A stretch of 64,000 nt of DNA from Heracleum sosnowskyi (GCA_030848705.1 CM061245.1:76185564-76249563); one strand, 5' to 3'; positions 32,872 to 46,600 are shown, counted from the first letter of the stretch. Notes: generated from the letters alone by a model not told the origin. Made by a program: numbers and translations.

Positions 32872-35005
32872 ATGTTCTAGATCGTTCAATCAAAAATTAT
32901 AATTATATCTTCAGAGCTATTAAAATCTTCAGCTATTAAAATCTTCAGTACCTCCAAATATACTACCAGTAAGAAAAAAATCAAAAAATATGAACAAACA
33001 TCCTTTTTATTGTTGGGAGAATTTTTTATTAATAATGATCTCTTTTTGTTAAAACAAATAACAACAAAAACAACAACAATCTCTTCCTTTAAAAAAATAA
33101 AATTAATGACCTCTTCTCAATGTTTCTTATTCTTGTATGACTTTTGTTATAGATGCACCGACTTATTGAATTTTGTTAAAAATGTACACACTAAATAAAT
33201 TCTTCAGTCGAATAAATCTTAACATGATATTTTTGAAATACATACACTATAAATTTCTTAATATACAATTTTTATCTTTGAATTTTCGTGTATGAATTAC
33301 AAAAAATATTTTACTAAAAGATATAATCTTTTCTCATAAAAAATAGAGCAATAACTATCTAAACGTTAAAAAACAATAATAAAATTTGTTTTTGAAGACA
33401 TGATGAATTCTTCACTTTCGAGTTACCTTGTATACAGGTGTATCAACTTTTAACTATAAATTCAAAACTAATAACGTACACACATAAACATATAAATCAA
33501 TTCACAACTGAATGTACATGAAAATCGCCTGTGAATGTACATGAAAATCACCTTGCTCAGCCTATTAGCCTATTATTTTAATTGATTAATTGATGAACCC
33601 CTCCTTATTAATCAATGTCTTAACTCAATCAACACTAATAGCAAATAACTTGTCTTGTCAAAGATTTTAATATGATCCTGAATTAGGATACAAACAAACG
33701 TAATACACTTTTTTTTTAATTTAGATATTTGAAGGCAATAATATTATAATTGAATATTTAGTTTCCTCCATTTGTAATATTTAGTTTCCTCCATTAGTAA
33801 AGATCTATTGTATATTTACTTTCTCCATTAGTTGTTTTTCTAATCTTTGGTATTAATTACTTAATTTCTTATGCAAGACCGATCTAATTTCTTAACTTCT
33901 TATTTACCAAAATGTTCCTGTATTTTCTATTATATCACATAAGAAAAGAAAAAAGTTTAGGAGAAGAGAATGTTATTTCATTTGAAAAGAAATATTATGA
34001 GAATATTTAGATAATAATAGAGGAAAATTTAAAATAATGTAAGGTACGTAATACACTTTTTTTATAATTTAGATATTTTGAAGGCAATAATATTATAATC
34101 GAATATTTAGTTTCCTCCATTAGTGATATTTAGTTTCCTCCATCAATAAAGATCTATTGTATATTTACTTTCTCTATTAGTAGAGATTTTAAATGCAAGA
34201 ATTTTATATTTACTTTCCTCTATTAGTAGAGATTTTAAATGCAAGAATATTGAAATTGTATATTTAGTTTTCTCCATTAGTAAATATTTAAAAGACAATT
34301 GAGATTTTCTAGTTTTTGGTATTAATTACTTAATTTTTTATGCAAGATCGATCTAATTTATTAACTTCTTATTTACCAAAACGTTCTTGTATTTTCTATT
34401 ATATTACATAAAAAAGAAAGTTTAGGAGAGCAGTATGTTAAGATAGTAATTTCATTAAAAAAATATTATGAGAATATTTAGATAATAATAGAGGAAAGTT
34501 CAAAATAATGTAAGGTAATACATTTTTTTTCTAATTTAGATATTTCGAAGGCAAGAATATTATAATTGAATATTTAGTTTCTTCCATTAGTGATATTTAG
34601 TTTCCTCCATTAGTAAAGATCTATTGTATATTTACTTTCTTCATTAGTAGAGTTTTTTAAATGCAAAAATATTATATGTTTCCTCTATTAGTAATTATTT
34701 AAAAGGTAATTGAGATTAGGCAAGAATATTATAATTGAATATTTAGTTTCTTCTATTAGTGATATTTAGTTTCCTCCTCCATTAGTAAAGATCTATTGTA
34801 TATTTACTTTCTCTATTAGTAGGGATTTTAAATGCAAAAATATTATATGTTTCCTCTATTAGTAAGTATTTAAAAGGTAATTGAGATTTTTTCGAATTTT
34901 TAATATTATTAATTCAAAAAATTGAGAAAATTAGAAAAATAGAACGAAGCGATCTGAGAGCGCCACCTCACCGCCCCCGTCTTCTCCTTTATATAATAGT
35001 ATTGA
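32703..35005 (-). mobile_element. Non-autonomous Helitron on the minus strand, about 2.3 kb
   Basis: On +, A|CTAG at 32703-32706 is followed by the hairpin GCCGCGCTTCGCAGCGGC, the reverse of a Helitron 3' end. The right end reads cttctcctttatataatagtattGA|T at about 35005, which is TC at the 5' end on the minus strand. It includes an (AT)n run (32832-32872) and three or four diverged direct repeat units of roughly 330-480 bp starting near 33718, 34050 and 34528. No transposase. Confidence 0.75.
33718..34910. repeat. Diverged tandem units inside the Helitron
   Basis: Each unit carries TTTAGTTTCCTCCATTAGT, AAGATCTATTGTATATTTACTTTC and, in the first two, GGTATTAATTACTTAATTT and CTTATTTACCAAAA. 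Starts are near 33718, 34050 and 34528, with a partial unit near 34735. Confidence 0.7.
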
Positions 35006-35393
35006 TGATTGATTTTATTGAATTAAAATTGAGAAAGGAAAGAATTTAAAAATTATATATTTAGTTTACTCCAATAATAAATATTTAAAAGGCAATTGCT
35101 ATTTTTTTCTATCCTATGAATTCGACTTTGAATTGATTCCTAATTAATCACTGTAATTAATTTTCAATCACTAAACCAGTCATTTTAAAATCAGCATACC
35201 GATTAATAAGTATTGCTCTTAATTCCGTTTAAAATAACAAATGTTTTTTTTAAATAATTTTATATTATATCTGCATCACCGAAAACTAATTAAAGTGCAG
35301 GATCCTAGCTACGTGGCACAAAATGAGCCACTCATATACTTGCATGAAATTTCAATTTAGTGTATACAAAGTCTGGGGTTTTGTAAATGCGAA
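35006..35393 (+). promoter_or_regulatory. Upstream region of the SDR gene with a G-box/ABRE-like element
   Basis: ACGTGGC at 35311-35317 is a G-box/ABRE core about 80-110 bp before the candidate start codons. A Helitron ends at about 35005, less than 400 bp upstream, so the promoter is compressed between the transposon and the gene. No clear TATA box could be assigned. Confidence 0.4.
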
Positions 35394-35420
35394 ATGAAGC
35401 TTCTTCACCAACAAAATTTC

Positions 35421-38400
35421 ATGGCAAACCCATATCTAAGAAGATCAATGACAAGGGCATTTTCGTCTATTCGTTGGGAAGGTGGCGTTTCCATGGTTCA
35501 AGGAGCTTCTAGAGGCATTGGCCTTGAATTTGTAAGCCTTGTTTAATAATTTTATATCTTCATTCTTGTAAAATTGATAATATCTTGATTGTGTAGTTTA
35601 TAGTGTGATTATTGATCAAATTTGGGTTTGTTGGGTTTTTACATTATGTACTCTCAGGTGAAGAAAATAGATGCATTCACAGAAAATATGTTGTAATATG
35701 TTTTTTTTATAACGAGGATGTTAAGTAGTTTGAGATTATTAATCTTTGTAGAATTCGAATCAGGAGGTAGATAGTCGTATTAACATTAATTTATCTGGAA
35801 GAGTTAGTCGCAAAGATTTGGTTTCAAAGACCACATTTTAGAAGCCTAATTATTTGTTGGTCAGTTGTGTTGGTTGTTGACAATTTCCCATTCAAGTGCT
35901 TGAAACATTGTTAGTGTCATTCTAATATTGCCGAGTGATTTTGCATTAGGCATCTCTTAAGTTTTACGAGACTTTGGACTAAGGGATTCACAACAATACA
36001 TTTACAAGGCTTCCAAGTAGAAAATTTGCTCGGAAGGAATGAAATGTGATGCGAAATTATGTATGAATATGTGAATACTATTTTCTGGGCATTTAATAAG
36101 TTTTAATCCCTTCAGTCCATTTCTTTTATACAAATTTAAACCACAGCTCAGTACCACTGTTGACTAATATAAGGATGTCTTATCTAACTCGAATTGTTGT
36201 CAAGTTTATTATAGAAAATCTGCAGGTCTGTAATTCCCTTCATTGTTTGCTCTCTAGTCTTTTATCTCACACTTTTGTATTCAGATTCCTTCTCAACTTT
36301 TCATTCTGTCCTACCCCATCTCATTCCCTCCTATAGGAGTCTAATAAGTGTTTACTTGTGTTTGTTTTCTGAAGGAGCAAATTGTGGCATAGACTGACAG
36401 CTTAATGTTTTAGGTAGAATGTAATGGAAGCATGTATTTACTTTAGAAAATAATTGAAGGAGCAAACATCAAAATCTCAGTAAGGTCAAATAGAGTTGTA
36501 ATTCATTAATGTGCTCTTCTTCCTTCCCATCACACTGTATCTTGTTGATACCCATCACGTATTTATGTTCTATCGTAAATAAAAAAAAATGTGCCCGAAT
36601 AGCTGCAACAATATTGTCAGAGCTTCTAATGATATGAAAGGTGCCATCTACAATTCATGGCAGCCACTAATATACAGTCATATATTTATCCTATATACCT
36701 GTCATTTGTTATTGAATTGGAGTATTTGTTTGCATGTCTCTTTTTATGTTTACATAATCTAGTAGTAATGGATTGAGTCATCTATAGATTACTCTGTGGT
36801 CTCCCACAGAAAAATTTATGTCAGGATTTCGCTTTGTAATCTGCTTATCTGTATTCTTAGATCCGAGTTTCAATTAAATTTATATTTTGGAAAAACGGAT
36901 CTCCTATTTTAAAATATTTTATATATTTCTATAAGTAAATTCAAGGTATTATTAAGATATATAGCTGAATCTGAGAAAGAACAATTCATACAGAATTTTT
37001 TTACTTCAGAGACCAATCATTGGTAAATCACTGTAGGCCCTGATGTAAACTCTTTTGATTCTCATGCTGCTCCTTAAGTTGCTGTTGCTGTTGGGTATTA
37101 TTCATGATGAGGAATAGACGTAAAATTACTTGAATAAAAAATTATATGGAATTCAGAGATGGTTAGTGCATTGTAAACAATGGAGAATATGTGGGAAGAA
37201 TACCATCCCCATCCTTTCCTGCTTAAATTTAGTAGCTCTTGTGGAAGATGCTCTACTTTCGCAAGCAATGTGAAAAACTACATGTACATATATTAAGACT
37301 TTAGACATGCCTGGTCCTTTTTCTGTGCAATTTTAATTTTTGCTTAAATAATAATTGTTGCAGAGCTGTATCTTGTTAGTTACTTGGAATTGGTGACAAA
37401 TCAGTGATGCATATATTCGCCTCTTTTAACCAGTCTCCGACTCCATCTGTCTTGTGCAGGCTAAGCAGTTACTAGAGAAAAATGAAAAGGGTCACGTCAT
37501 TGCTACATGCCGTGATCCTAGTGGGGCAACCGGGCTGCTTCAATTAAAAGACAGGTTTTCTGAACGGCTTGACATTCAAAGGCTTGATCTTACTGATGAA
37601 AGAACCATAGAGGCAATTTTGTACCCTCCTATTATACTGCTTTCTTGTCTATCCTAATGAGTCTGTGTGGTCACTAAAAGTATTTCAAATTCGGCTTGGC
37701 AAGTACAGCAATAATGAGTTTATTGATTAGTCTTTAGAAAGACTATTTTAAAAAGAAAAGCATATATACAGAATACCATATCCCACTTTGTGTTGTCCTG
37801 AAAGGTGGCTGTAAGTTTTAAGATCAGCAATACATATATCTTCTTCTGAAATTATAAGATTTATGCTGCCTTTAAAGCTTAGGCACTTGCTCTGCAATTA
37901 AGTAATACAAATAATCATATGACAGGAGTCTGCTTTGTCTATCAGCGAGAGATACGGATCTTTAAACCTTCTCATTAATGCATCCGGTGTTCTTTCAATA
38001 CCTAATGTTATGCAACCAGGTACTGATGTTTCTAAATTTTATGCCCCATAAGAACATAAATTTACACTGACGTACATGTTTGCTGTGATATGCTATAGGT
38101 TAGTAGATGTATCCTATCTTTTCTATTTCAGAATACTTTATAAACTTATATGCTTTGTTTTCCAGTACAGAAACAACATTGACCAAAGTGCAAAGATCAT
38201 CGATGATGCTTGCTTATGAGATCAATGCAGTTGGTCCGATTTTAGTGATCAAGGTCATCTGTACCGTTCTAGTTATCTTTTTGTTTTCAAATTGCTATAC
38301 TAGGTCTTCTTTCTTTTTATATTTGCTATCTATTAGAAGTTAGAACAAGTTCAATTTTAAGGTGAAACAATGAATGTTTATATCAGGCTGTTTTGTGCAT

Positions 38401-39669
38401 CTCCTATCCTGTTATTTTCCCTTTTTATTCTTTTAATTCATTAAGTGCGTTTACTGACGTGTACTTTCTACAAGCAGCACATGTGGCCACTGCTGAAGGC
38501 TGGAGGAGGCTCTGGGACTGAAAGAGACGTAGCAGTTGTGGCCAGTTTAAGTGCCAGGGTTGGATCAATTGGGGACAATCGTTTGGGTGGTTGGCACTCA
38601 TATCGTGCTTCTAAGACTGCTCTAAATCAATGTATGATTCCAGAAACCTATGATACTAATCAGGCTTGTTATCTGTTCTCATTATGGAAATGTGAAATTA
38701 AATTTTACAAGCATTTTTACGTTGCGGGAATAGAAGAGGCAATTTATGTTTATCCTGAACAATACAATTTCCAAAATGCAAGACGTTTATCAGCAACCAC
38801 TGTGACTTCATCTCGTCTAATGATGTCTCACAGACAATGAGGCATCATTTTCAATCAAAGATCTTCTCAGAGATTTATAATATTAATACGAATATTGCTA
38901 ACCTGGTCAAAGCAGACGTAGTTAGTCTTGTGATCCACATCTATATGAACATTCTCAACATGAATGATTAGTTGGAAACTGGAAACAGCCTCTTTACGAA
39001 AAACGAGATTAGGGCTGCATATTTCCACCTTCCCCAGACTCTGATGGGGAAAGCTTTTGCACTTGGAAATACTTTTTTTTTGCAGTGTGGAACATTTTGG
39101 TATGCTTGCGTCATTGTTTATATTTTCTAGGGGTGCAAATTTTGGGTATCAAGTTGTGTTCGTGTTTATTAACGGGTCAATTTGCGGTCATGCTATAACC
39201 ACTTAAAATTGGATGAAATTAAATATGTAAGTGTAAAGGTACAAAATTCTACTAACAGGCCATTTTTGGGTCACCTTCGGGTTTTGTTGCAGTAAATTGA
39301 GTTACGAATCTTGTCCAATTTGGGTCGTGTGTGATATTGCCGCCCCTCATATTCTCTTCTTTATGATTAAACAATCAAATTTCACCCTTTCTAGTATCCT
39401 TCTTTGTGACATACTGTTTGTTGATGCATGCAGTAACCAAAAATATAGCAGTTGAATTTGGTCGAAAGAAGGATCCAATCACATGCCTATTATTACACCC
39501 AGGAACGGTGGACACTGATCTCTCAAAGCCATTTCAGAGTAATGTTGCAAAGGACAAACTTTTCACCAAAGAGTTCTCAGTTCTGAAGCTCTTGAGCATC
39601 ATTAACAATGCCAAGATTCATGACAACGGCAAATTTATCGCCTGGGATGGTAAAGAAATTCCGTGGTAA
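35421..39669 (+). CDS. Short-chain dehydrogenase/reductase (C-factor-like SDR), six exons, 276 aa
   Basis: Exons inferred: 35421-35531, 37460-37612, 37926-38019, 38171-38253, 38478-38631, 39434-39669. They total 831 nt in one frame with all phases matching and stop TAA at 39667-39669. An in-frame ATG at 35394 would add nine residues. The protein has the Rossmann cofactor motif GASRGIG (about residues 28-34), NASG in the third exon, an Ser-Ala-Arg strand region (VVASLSARVG) and the catalytic pair YRASK (YxxxK). The Arg/Ser-rich first 20 residues could be an organelle transit peptide. Four introns are GT-AG; intron 2 appears to be GC-AG (GAG|GCAATT at 37613), because no GT donor there keeps frame and homology. 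Family: NAD(P)-dependent oxidoreductase; substrate unknown. It is the only clear host gene here and shows no lesion. Confidence 0.87.
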
Positions 39670-40849
39670 ATCGACAGATCCATATTTTGGTTTCAAACTC
39701 CCTTGTGAAAAGGCTGTTGCTTTAGCGTTATTATTGCCCACTCCCGTTAAAGGAGGTTATGGTTGAAGCCTTGTCAAAGGCAAAATGAGTGTGTGTGTGT
39801 GTGTGTGTGTGTAAAATTAGCAAAGTAATAATAATGAGTAATAATCAATGTATAGAAATGCATTATTCAAGTTAAGAACACCGAGAATTGTGATAAAATC
39901 TAGGTGGCTTCTAACGATTGTTATCCTTCTGCTTTTGATTCTAAAACTAGCTGTTACTTCTTAAACTAGTTGGATGTTTATCTTAAAATTGGTTCAAATT
40001 AACACTATTAGGTAAGTCTAAGCAGTTACTTCGCTATCGATCGGAGGGACTAAAATATAAACTTCTATTGTACTGTTCTTATGGGGGTTTCTGTTACCGT
40101 TTGTACATGCAAGATGCTAAGAATTACTCGACGGACAGTACTACATCGCTCATCAGAAAGCCCTAAAAGCACCTCTATTAAGTAGTGTCACTTTGTGCTT
40201 CTGTTTCTTTCCATGCCTTGTTCTTAAACTTTTGTAGATATATAGTCGTTGCTATCTTTAATTATTAATTTTCTGTTAATTGCTTTTTGAGTAATGTCAT
40301 ATCTGTGCACTTATATTTGAACGATATAGATTACTTTCTTAAGACTTAAGAGGAATATTCTGTATGGAATTTTGAGTTCTTTCAAACAAGTTAGAGACCT
40401 GGCAAATAACAGTTTATTTCTTTCTATGTGATATTCCTACACTGACTTTGAATGCTTTTTTTTGTTGTTGTTAAAATTGACTTTGAATGTTGATAGGCTT
40501 ATATTAAGTTCTGCCAAATCTGTGGATGCCCATTACTAGTACAGGCCTTGGCCCTTGGCCATATAACAGCTGTTGCCATAATCTTCAGCAACAATTAAAA
40601 AAAACAGCATAACTTTTCTTTAACAGCGACAGAAAGTTGTTCAGTTACTCTTTTCTTTTTATATCTTTCCAAGTGCGCTGTTCAAGTATTAGGTACTCCT
40701 CCGTACCTTTCTTTATTTACAGTTTTTTTCACTCTTTGGCACGCATTCTAAGTCTCGTATAAAATATAATTTCACAACTTATTTTTAAAATTTTCTTTTT
40801 TTGAATAGAAATTCAAACATTAAATTTTTATTTAAAAAAAAACTAATGT
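39670..40849 (+). other. Intergenic DNA downstream of the SDR gene
   Basis: It contains the gene's presumed 3' UTR and a (GT)n microsatellite at 39789-39812. No other gene or recognisable transposon end was seen. Confidence 0.5.
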
Positions 40850-41831
40850 TGATGAAGAAAGTAGTCTCCATGATCACATTAGTTGTTTTAATCAGCTAAT
40901 ATGTCATCTGGTTAATGTTGATGAGCCGATGAAAGACGAGAAATCGTTGCCGAAGTCCTTCAAGTATTTTAAGCAAACGTTTTTAGTAGGGAGGACAACT
41001 CTTACGCTTGATGATGTGTTAAAGGCGTTAAGAGATAATGAGAGGATGACAAAGGATGCTGTTTCTCAAAGTGGGGCAGTTTTAGCCATCGAAAGTGCTG
41101 AAAGAAGAAGTTGCAACCGCAATGACCTGCAAGAAAGAAGTAAATCTCGATCGAGTAAGAGGGATATGAGCACTGTTGAGTGCTATTATTATGGTGAAAC
41201 GGGTCATATGCAGATATTATGTCCAAGCTTTAAAGAAGATGTGAAGTCCTTTAAGCAGATGAAGGGAAATAACAAAGTTGATGATGCGGACTCTACACTT
41301 GTGATCGATGAGGGAGAGTTTTTGATGGCGAGTGAGGATACCGTTCCTGGTTCGGTGAAGAATAAATCAGAATGGGTGATGGACTCTGCTGCTTCTATGC
41401 ATATATGTAGGGATCGAGCGATGTTTGAGACCTTATGCACTGATGAAAGTCTTGGTAATATTGTTGTGGGGAATGATGAGAAGATGAAGGTTCAAGGAGT
41501 TGGAACTGTTTGTCTTAAACTCCATGATGGTACGATCAAGAAAGCTCTCAATGTGAGATATGTACCAGATGCATCAAAGAATGTGTTATCTTTGAGTGTG
41601 TTGGCATCACGTGGGTACAAATTCGTTGGACGAGGGCGAAGTTGCAAGGTGTATAAAGGAAGAAACTTGATTCTACAAGGGATGATGCATAAGAAGAACA
41701 TCTATTGTTTAGATGGTGAATCAACAACGATGAAGACCGAGAAAAAGGTGAAATTCTCGGAATTGGTTGAGGTATTAGGGAATTCGAGCCGTGGGAGGAT
41801 TTGTTGGGGCCCGCCCCGAATTCCTAAATAA
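40850..41831 (+). pseudogene. Copia gag-protease remnant
   Basis: The frame from about 40850 (open upstream of the ATG at 40929) matches the C-terminal half of copia gag (LPKSFKYF, TLTLDDVLKALRDNERM), a zinc knuckle with the second Cys changed to Tyr (CYYYGETGHMQILC), and the protease with DSAAS in place of DSGAS. After KKVKFSELVEVL the frame runs straight into the polypurine tract and LTR. Integrase, RT and RNase H are therefore deleted, and the 5' LTR is missing. It belongs to a different copia lineage from the Sirevirus-like elements. Confidence 0.85.
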
Positions 41832-42266
41832 GTTAAGAATCATATTATGAGCAGTATTTTAATTTGTGATAATTGAGGAAAGTCTTATTCTGGTAGAGAT
41901 AAGAATTGTGGAAGATTTCTATCCAAGATAAGAAAAGATGGTAATTGTCACAAATAGAATTGAGATATATTAGGATTAGAATATTTGTGGTGCCTATAAA
42001 TATAGATATTTGTAGGGGTTTTGAAGTATTGCAAAAGTTAGAGAGTTGTGTGCGATACACAAGAGAGAGCTTTTGTAATCAAGGTGAGGTGATTGTATTC
42101 AAGAGTGTTGAGTGAGGGAGCGACTCCAATCTTGTAATACATTCATAGTGGATTTGTGGTTTTACCCTCCCTTGAGGGGTTTCCACGTTAAATTGTTATG
42201 TTCTTTACTTTCGTATTTGTTATTGTGTTTGATTAACGCTGATCTATAGTGGATGCGATCCTAACA
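41802..42266 (+). repeat. LTR of the gag-protease remnant (465 bp)
   Basis: It starts TGTTGGGGCCCG after a purine-rich GTGGGAGGAT and ends GCGATCCTAACA. CATAT follows. No matching left LTR was found upstream. Confidence 0.8.
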
Positions 42267-42359
42267 CATATGATATACGCGTCAATGCCATCAGACCCTA
42301 AATATTTAGATAGAATCGTTGATTACACCTGCTTACGAATACCAATATTTGGAAACTAA

Positions 42360-42723
42360 GGCTCTGTTTGGGATTGTTGTTAAAAATTGTTGTGCTGTTG
42401 AAAAAAGTGTTGTTAAAATAAGTGCTGTTACGAAAATCAGATAATTGTTTGGTAATATTTTTGATATGTGCGTGTTTTGAGGTATAATATAAAAAATTAA
42501 TGTTGTTGGTAAGGTTTGATGTTGAAATTAGTAGTGTTTCTCGCAACAGCTGAAAAAAAAGCTTTTTTTAAAAGCATGAGGGAACATGCTTTCTCTAAAA
42601 GTAGCTTTTCAGTCAAAAGTGTTTTTCAGAAAAGCTGCTTTTGATATTTACCAAACAGTATTTTACATGCTTTTCAGAAAAAAACTGATGTTGCTGTCTG
42701 CAACAGCAATGCTAAACAGGGCC
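42360..42723. mobile_element. hAT-like MITE
   Basis: Imperfect terminal inverted repeats GGCTCTGTTTGG (42360-42371) and AAACAGGGCC (42714-42723), flanked by AAACTAA and TAACTAA (7-bp near-duplication; hAT normally makes 8). It is about 364 bp with internal self-complementary AAAAGCTGCTTTT-type sequence and no ORF. Confidence 0.7.
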
Positions 42724-42953
42724 TAACTAATTTAGTGAAGATTACCGCAATATTTAAGTCGGTAAGGGGATTGGACAAAAGCTTAACAAGGTCTGGAATT
42801 GAGTTGGATGAGAGGGCATGAAAACTTGCATGCGCGAGTGCACGAGAGATGATGCAAACAGCCAGACTCTGTTATGGAAATGCAGATCTGTTAATGAAAT
42901 ATGTACTTGAAACATGAAAGAACCCTAATAATATTCAGGATGTGCACAATGGA
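42724..42953. other. Unique-looking DNA left of element D
   Basis: About 230 bp, less AT-rich, no ORF of note. With 49801 onward it forms the pre-insertion target of element D. Confidence 0.4.
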
Positions 42954-43166
42954 TGTTAGAATTACTTGATTACATACTTGTAAATTATTATTTTACAGCT
43001 CAACATTAGTCTAGTCAGCAAAGTAGTTAGAGATGTAACAGATTTTCCCGCCTTAGTAGAGTACAAATAGTGTAGTATATAAACACTAAGCTTGTACATA
43101 TTGTAACAACTTTTACTCTTCAAATCAATGAATCAGTTTCATTTCTTTTATCTCTCAATCACAACA
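42954..43166 (+). repeat. 5' LTR of element D
   Basis: TGTTAGAATTAC to CAATCACAACA. TATATAAA at 43076-43083 is a good TATA box for the element's transcript. Confidence 0.93.
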
Positions 43167-43178
43167 TGGTATCAAAGC
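43167..43178 (+). promoter_or_regulatory. Primer-binding site of element D
   Basis: TGGTATCAAAGC directly follows the LTR and is complementary to initiator tRNA-Met with one difference from the usual TGGTATCAGAGC. Confidence 0.88.
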
Positions 43179-43609
43179 AAGTAATTGCGATCTTCCGCAT
43201 CTGTTTTCGATCTTTTGATTTTCAATCGAGCAATTCAACAAACACTTGGTGATCATCATCGAAGCTATGAGTTTTCTGTGGTTTGATTGAAGCATTGACG
43301 TCTCCGGTTGCTCTCGTCTATACTGTCGTCTTCTCCGATCAAATCTCCGGTGACTTCTTTAACACCGCATCATTTCTTACAGTTTTCTGTATTCTTTCTA
43401 TAAAATTAGTCTACATTTCGATCATTCTCGCAAATTAATATGCTTAATTCGATTATTCTTCTCAGTTGAGTTCGGATTTGGTCCAGCCTTATTTTTCACT
43501 CAACTTGCTTACATTCACCCAAACAATCTCATTTGTTCTTGAAATTCATTTTGTCATTTGTCAAATTTCTTTGTCTTCTGTGTTTTCTTGATCTTTCTTT
43601 CTCCCAAGT

Positions 43610-46600
43610 ATGGCTGAGTCATCTACTCATTATACTGCCAATCTTGATCAAACTGCTCGCTTTGATCAAGATAATCCTTTACATCTTCAAAACTCGGATA
43701 GTCCTGGTATGAAACTAATTAGTGACTGTTTTGATGGAATTGGTTTTGGCAATTGGAAAAGGTCCATGACCATTGCACTTTCAGCTCGTAATAAGCTAGG
43801 TTTTATTGATGGTTCAATACCGAAACCAGAGTCTAATTCCCTTACGTTTAAGAGTTGGTCTAGATGCAATGACATGGTTATTTCTTGGATACTTGGTGCT
43901 CTATCTAAACAGATTGGTAGGAGTGTGATTTACTCTAGTTCAGCTTATGAAATGTGGAAAGAATTAGAAGAACGGTATGGTGTTTCAAGTGGTGCTCAGT
44001 TGTTTGGACTTCATAAGGATCTTAGTGAAGTTAGTCAAGGAAATACTAAGATTGCTGAATATTTCACTAAGATAAAAATGTTGTGGGATGATATAGATGC
44101 ATTGTGTTTCGTGCCTGCTTGTACTTGTGGATGTACTTGTGAAGTTTCTAAGAAGAATGTGTTGTTTCAACAGAACCAGAGAGTTATACAGTTTCTTATG
44201 GGATTGAATTATTCATATAGTGTTATGAGAGGCTCCATCATTATGACTAATCATTTGCCTTCTCTCAGTCAAGTTTACAGTATCTTGCTTCAAGAAGAAG
44301 CACAAAGAGATATTCACTCTTCTTCTGGACATTTTTTGTCAGATGCAGCATCTTTGCATGCTAAGGTTGCTTCATCCTCACAATTCAAGCCAAGGACATT
44401 GGCTGATAAGCCTAGAGCTTCTCTTCATTGTAACTACTGCAAGAAACCAGGGCATTTGATTGATAAGTGCTAAAGACTACATGGTTTCCCAAATGATTTT
44501 AAGTTCAACAAACCAAAGAAGTTTGCTGCTACTGCAGAGGTCTCCAGTTTTTCTGACTCTCCAATGAATACTACCACTAACACTTTACCATCTTCTGTCA
44601 GTTCATCTACAGGTTTAACACCTGAAATGTACAACCAGCTTGTTGCCTTACTCAAGACTGCACAACCTACAGAAAGTACCACAACATCTTCAGCAAATTT
44701 TGCTGGTAATTCCATTGATCTTTCTTCCCATATCACTTGCTTTTTTGCATTCAATGATAATATTTGGATCATTGACAGTGGTGCCAATGATCATATGTGT
44801 TACAATAAGCTTTTGTTCAAAACTTTCACTACCTTACCTCATCCTCTCAATATTTCTCTTCCTAATGGAAATGTCATACCTGTCACTGTTATAGGTTCAG
44901 TTTTGCTTCTAAACAACATTACCCTGGAAAATGTTCTTTATGTTCCTAATTTTACTTTTAATCTCATATCTGTAAGCAAGCTGACTTCTCAGTTAAAATG
45001 TACAATTCATTTTTCTGATGAAACTTGTTGTTTGCAGGGCTCTTCTCTGAAGAAGCCACTGGTTCTTGGTAAAGCACAAAGAGGATTATATCTTCTATCT
45101 CATCCTGATCAACACTTTTCAGAAGTGTCTTCCCCTGTTTCTTTCAATTCTTTTTCAAGTTGTAATAGTTCAGTACTATTATGGCATGCCAGACTAGGGC
45201 ACTTACCTTTCTCTAAACTCAAATCTTTAAAGCTATGTACTGGTAATGCACCAGATATTCCATGTCCTGTTTGTGCTAAGGCAAGGCATCATAGATTGCC
45301 TTTTCCTCATAGTAAAATTCAAAGTTCTTGTAAATTTCAGCTACTTCATGTTGATGTCTGGGGTCCTTATTGCACTCATACTTACAATAATTCTAAATAT
45401 TTTTTAACCATTGTTGATTAATTCACTAGAACTACTTGGACTCACTTGTTAACTCACAAAAGCAATGCTTTTCCCATTCTTCAGTCCTTCATAGCTATTG
45501 TTTAAAACCAATTTAAGTGCAATGTTCATATTATTAGAACAGATAATGCACTTGAACTAGGGTCCAGTCATTCTGCAAAGTCTTTCTTCTCATCAAAAGG
45601 CATTACTCATCAGACATCATGTGCTCATACTCCATAACAAAATGGTGTTGTGGAGAGAAAGCATAAACACCTTTTAGAAACATCAAGAGCTCTCTTATTT
45701 CAGTCCAATCTTCCAAAGAAATTCTGGGGAGATTGTGTTCTTACTGCAATATATCTTATCAATAGGTTTCCATCCAAAGTTCTAAATCACAAATCTCCTT
45801 ATGAACTCTTATTTGGCAGATTACCAGAGTTTTCTCATCTAAAACCTTTTGGTTGTCTTTGAATGAATTTACGGATGAGCGGAAGCATGATATAACAATT
45901 ATTCCGTAAAAACCATGTATCGCACATATAGAAAAACATATAAAATCTAGATCGAGGAGAATCGTAACCATACCTTGAAAATCGAAGCTTTATAAAATGG
46001 ATTCTAGCAGTTGCTCCTCAGAGTGTGAAGCACTCTACCGGTATCCACCAAGAATAATCCTTCGATGAAGCTTTTTATAAAACTAAGCTTTTATAAAAAT
46101 GGAGTTTTTCTTCTTTTGAGAGAGAGAGAGAGAGATGAAGAAGAAGAGGGTGGCAACTAGGTTTTCACAAAAACTCAAGTTATTTAGAATGAACTATCTC
46201 ATTCTATTTATAGGGCTCTCCTAGGGTTTTTAATATATCTTTATATATATATATTAACCACACACTTTATCTTATAAAATGCTTTAATAATAATTAAAAC
46301 TATTTTAATCATTATTTCCTTTTCTAAACTATTTAGAAAATAACTTGCTCTATCAAAATACCTTCATCAATAAATTAATCTTTTATGGTGTGACCCTGTA
46401 GGTTCAATATTAAGCCGGTAGTAGAAATAAATAATAATAAACTTTTATTTATTATTTATATGAATTCTAATAATTCATTAAATATAATTAATTGATTAAT
46501 TATATTTATTCTACATCGTGAGTGATGCTTCTCAACATATCGCGACTATCCGGATAATATGAATTCACTGCTTAGAATACCAAGAACCTGTCAGTGACTA

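Noticed and set aside
38107..38343. ORF at 38107-38343 and the extended ORF at 38445-38840 as separate genes
   Set aside because: They are exons 4 and 5 of the SDR gene read through into introns.
42298..42546. Minus-strand ORF in the hAT-like MITE
   Set aside because: AT-rich chance frame with no recognisable domain, overlapping the terminal repeat.
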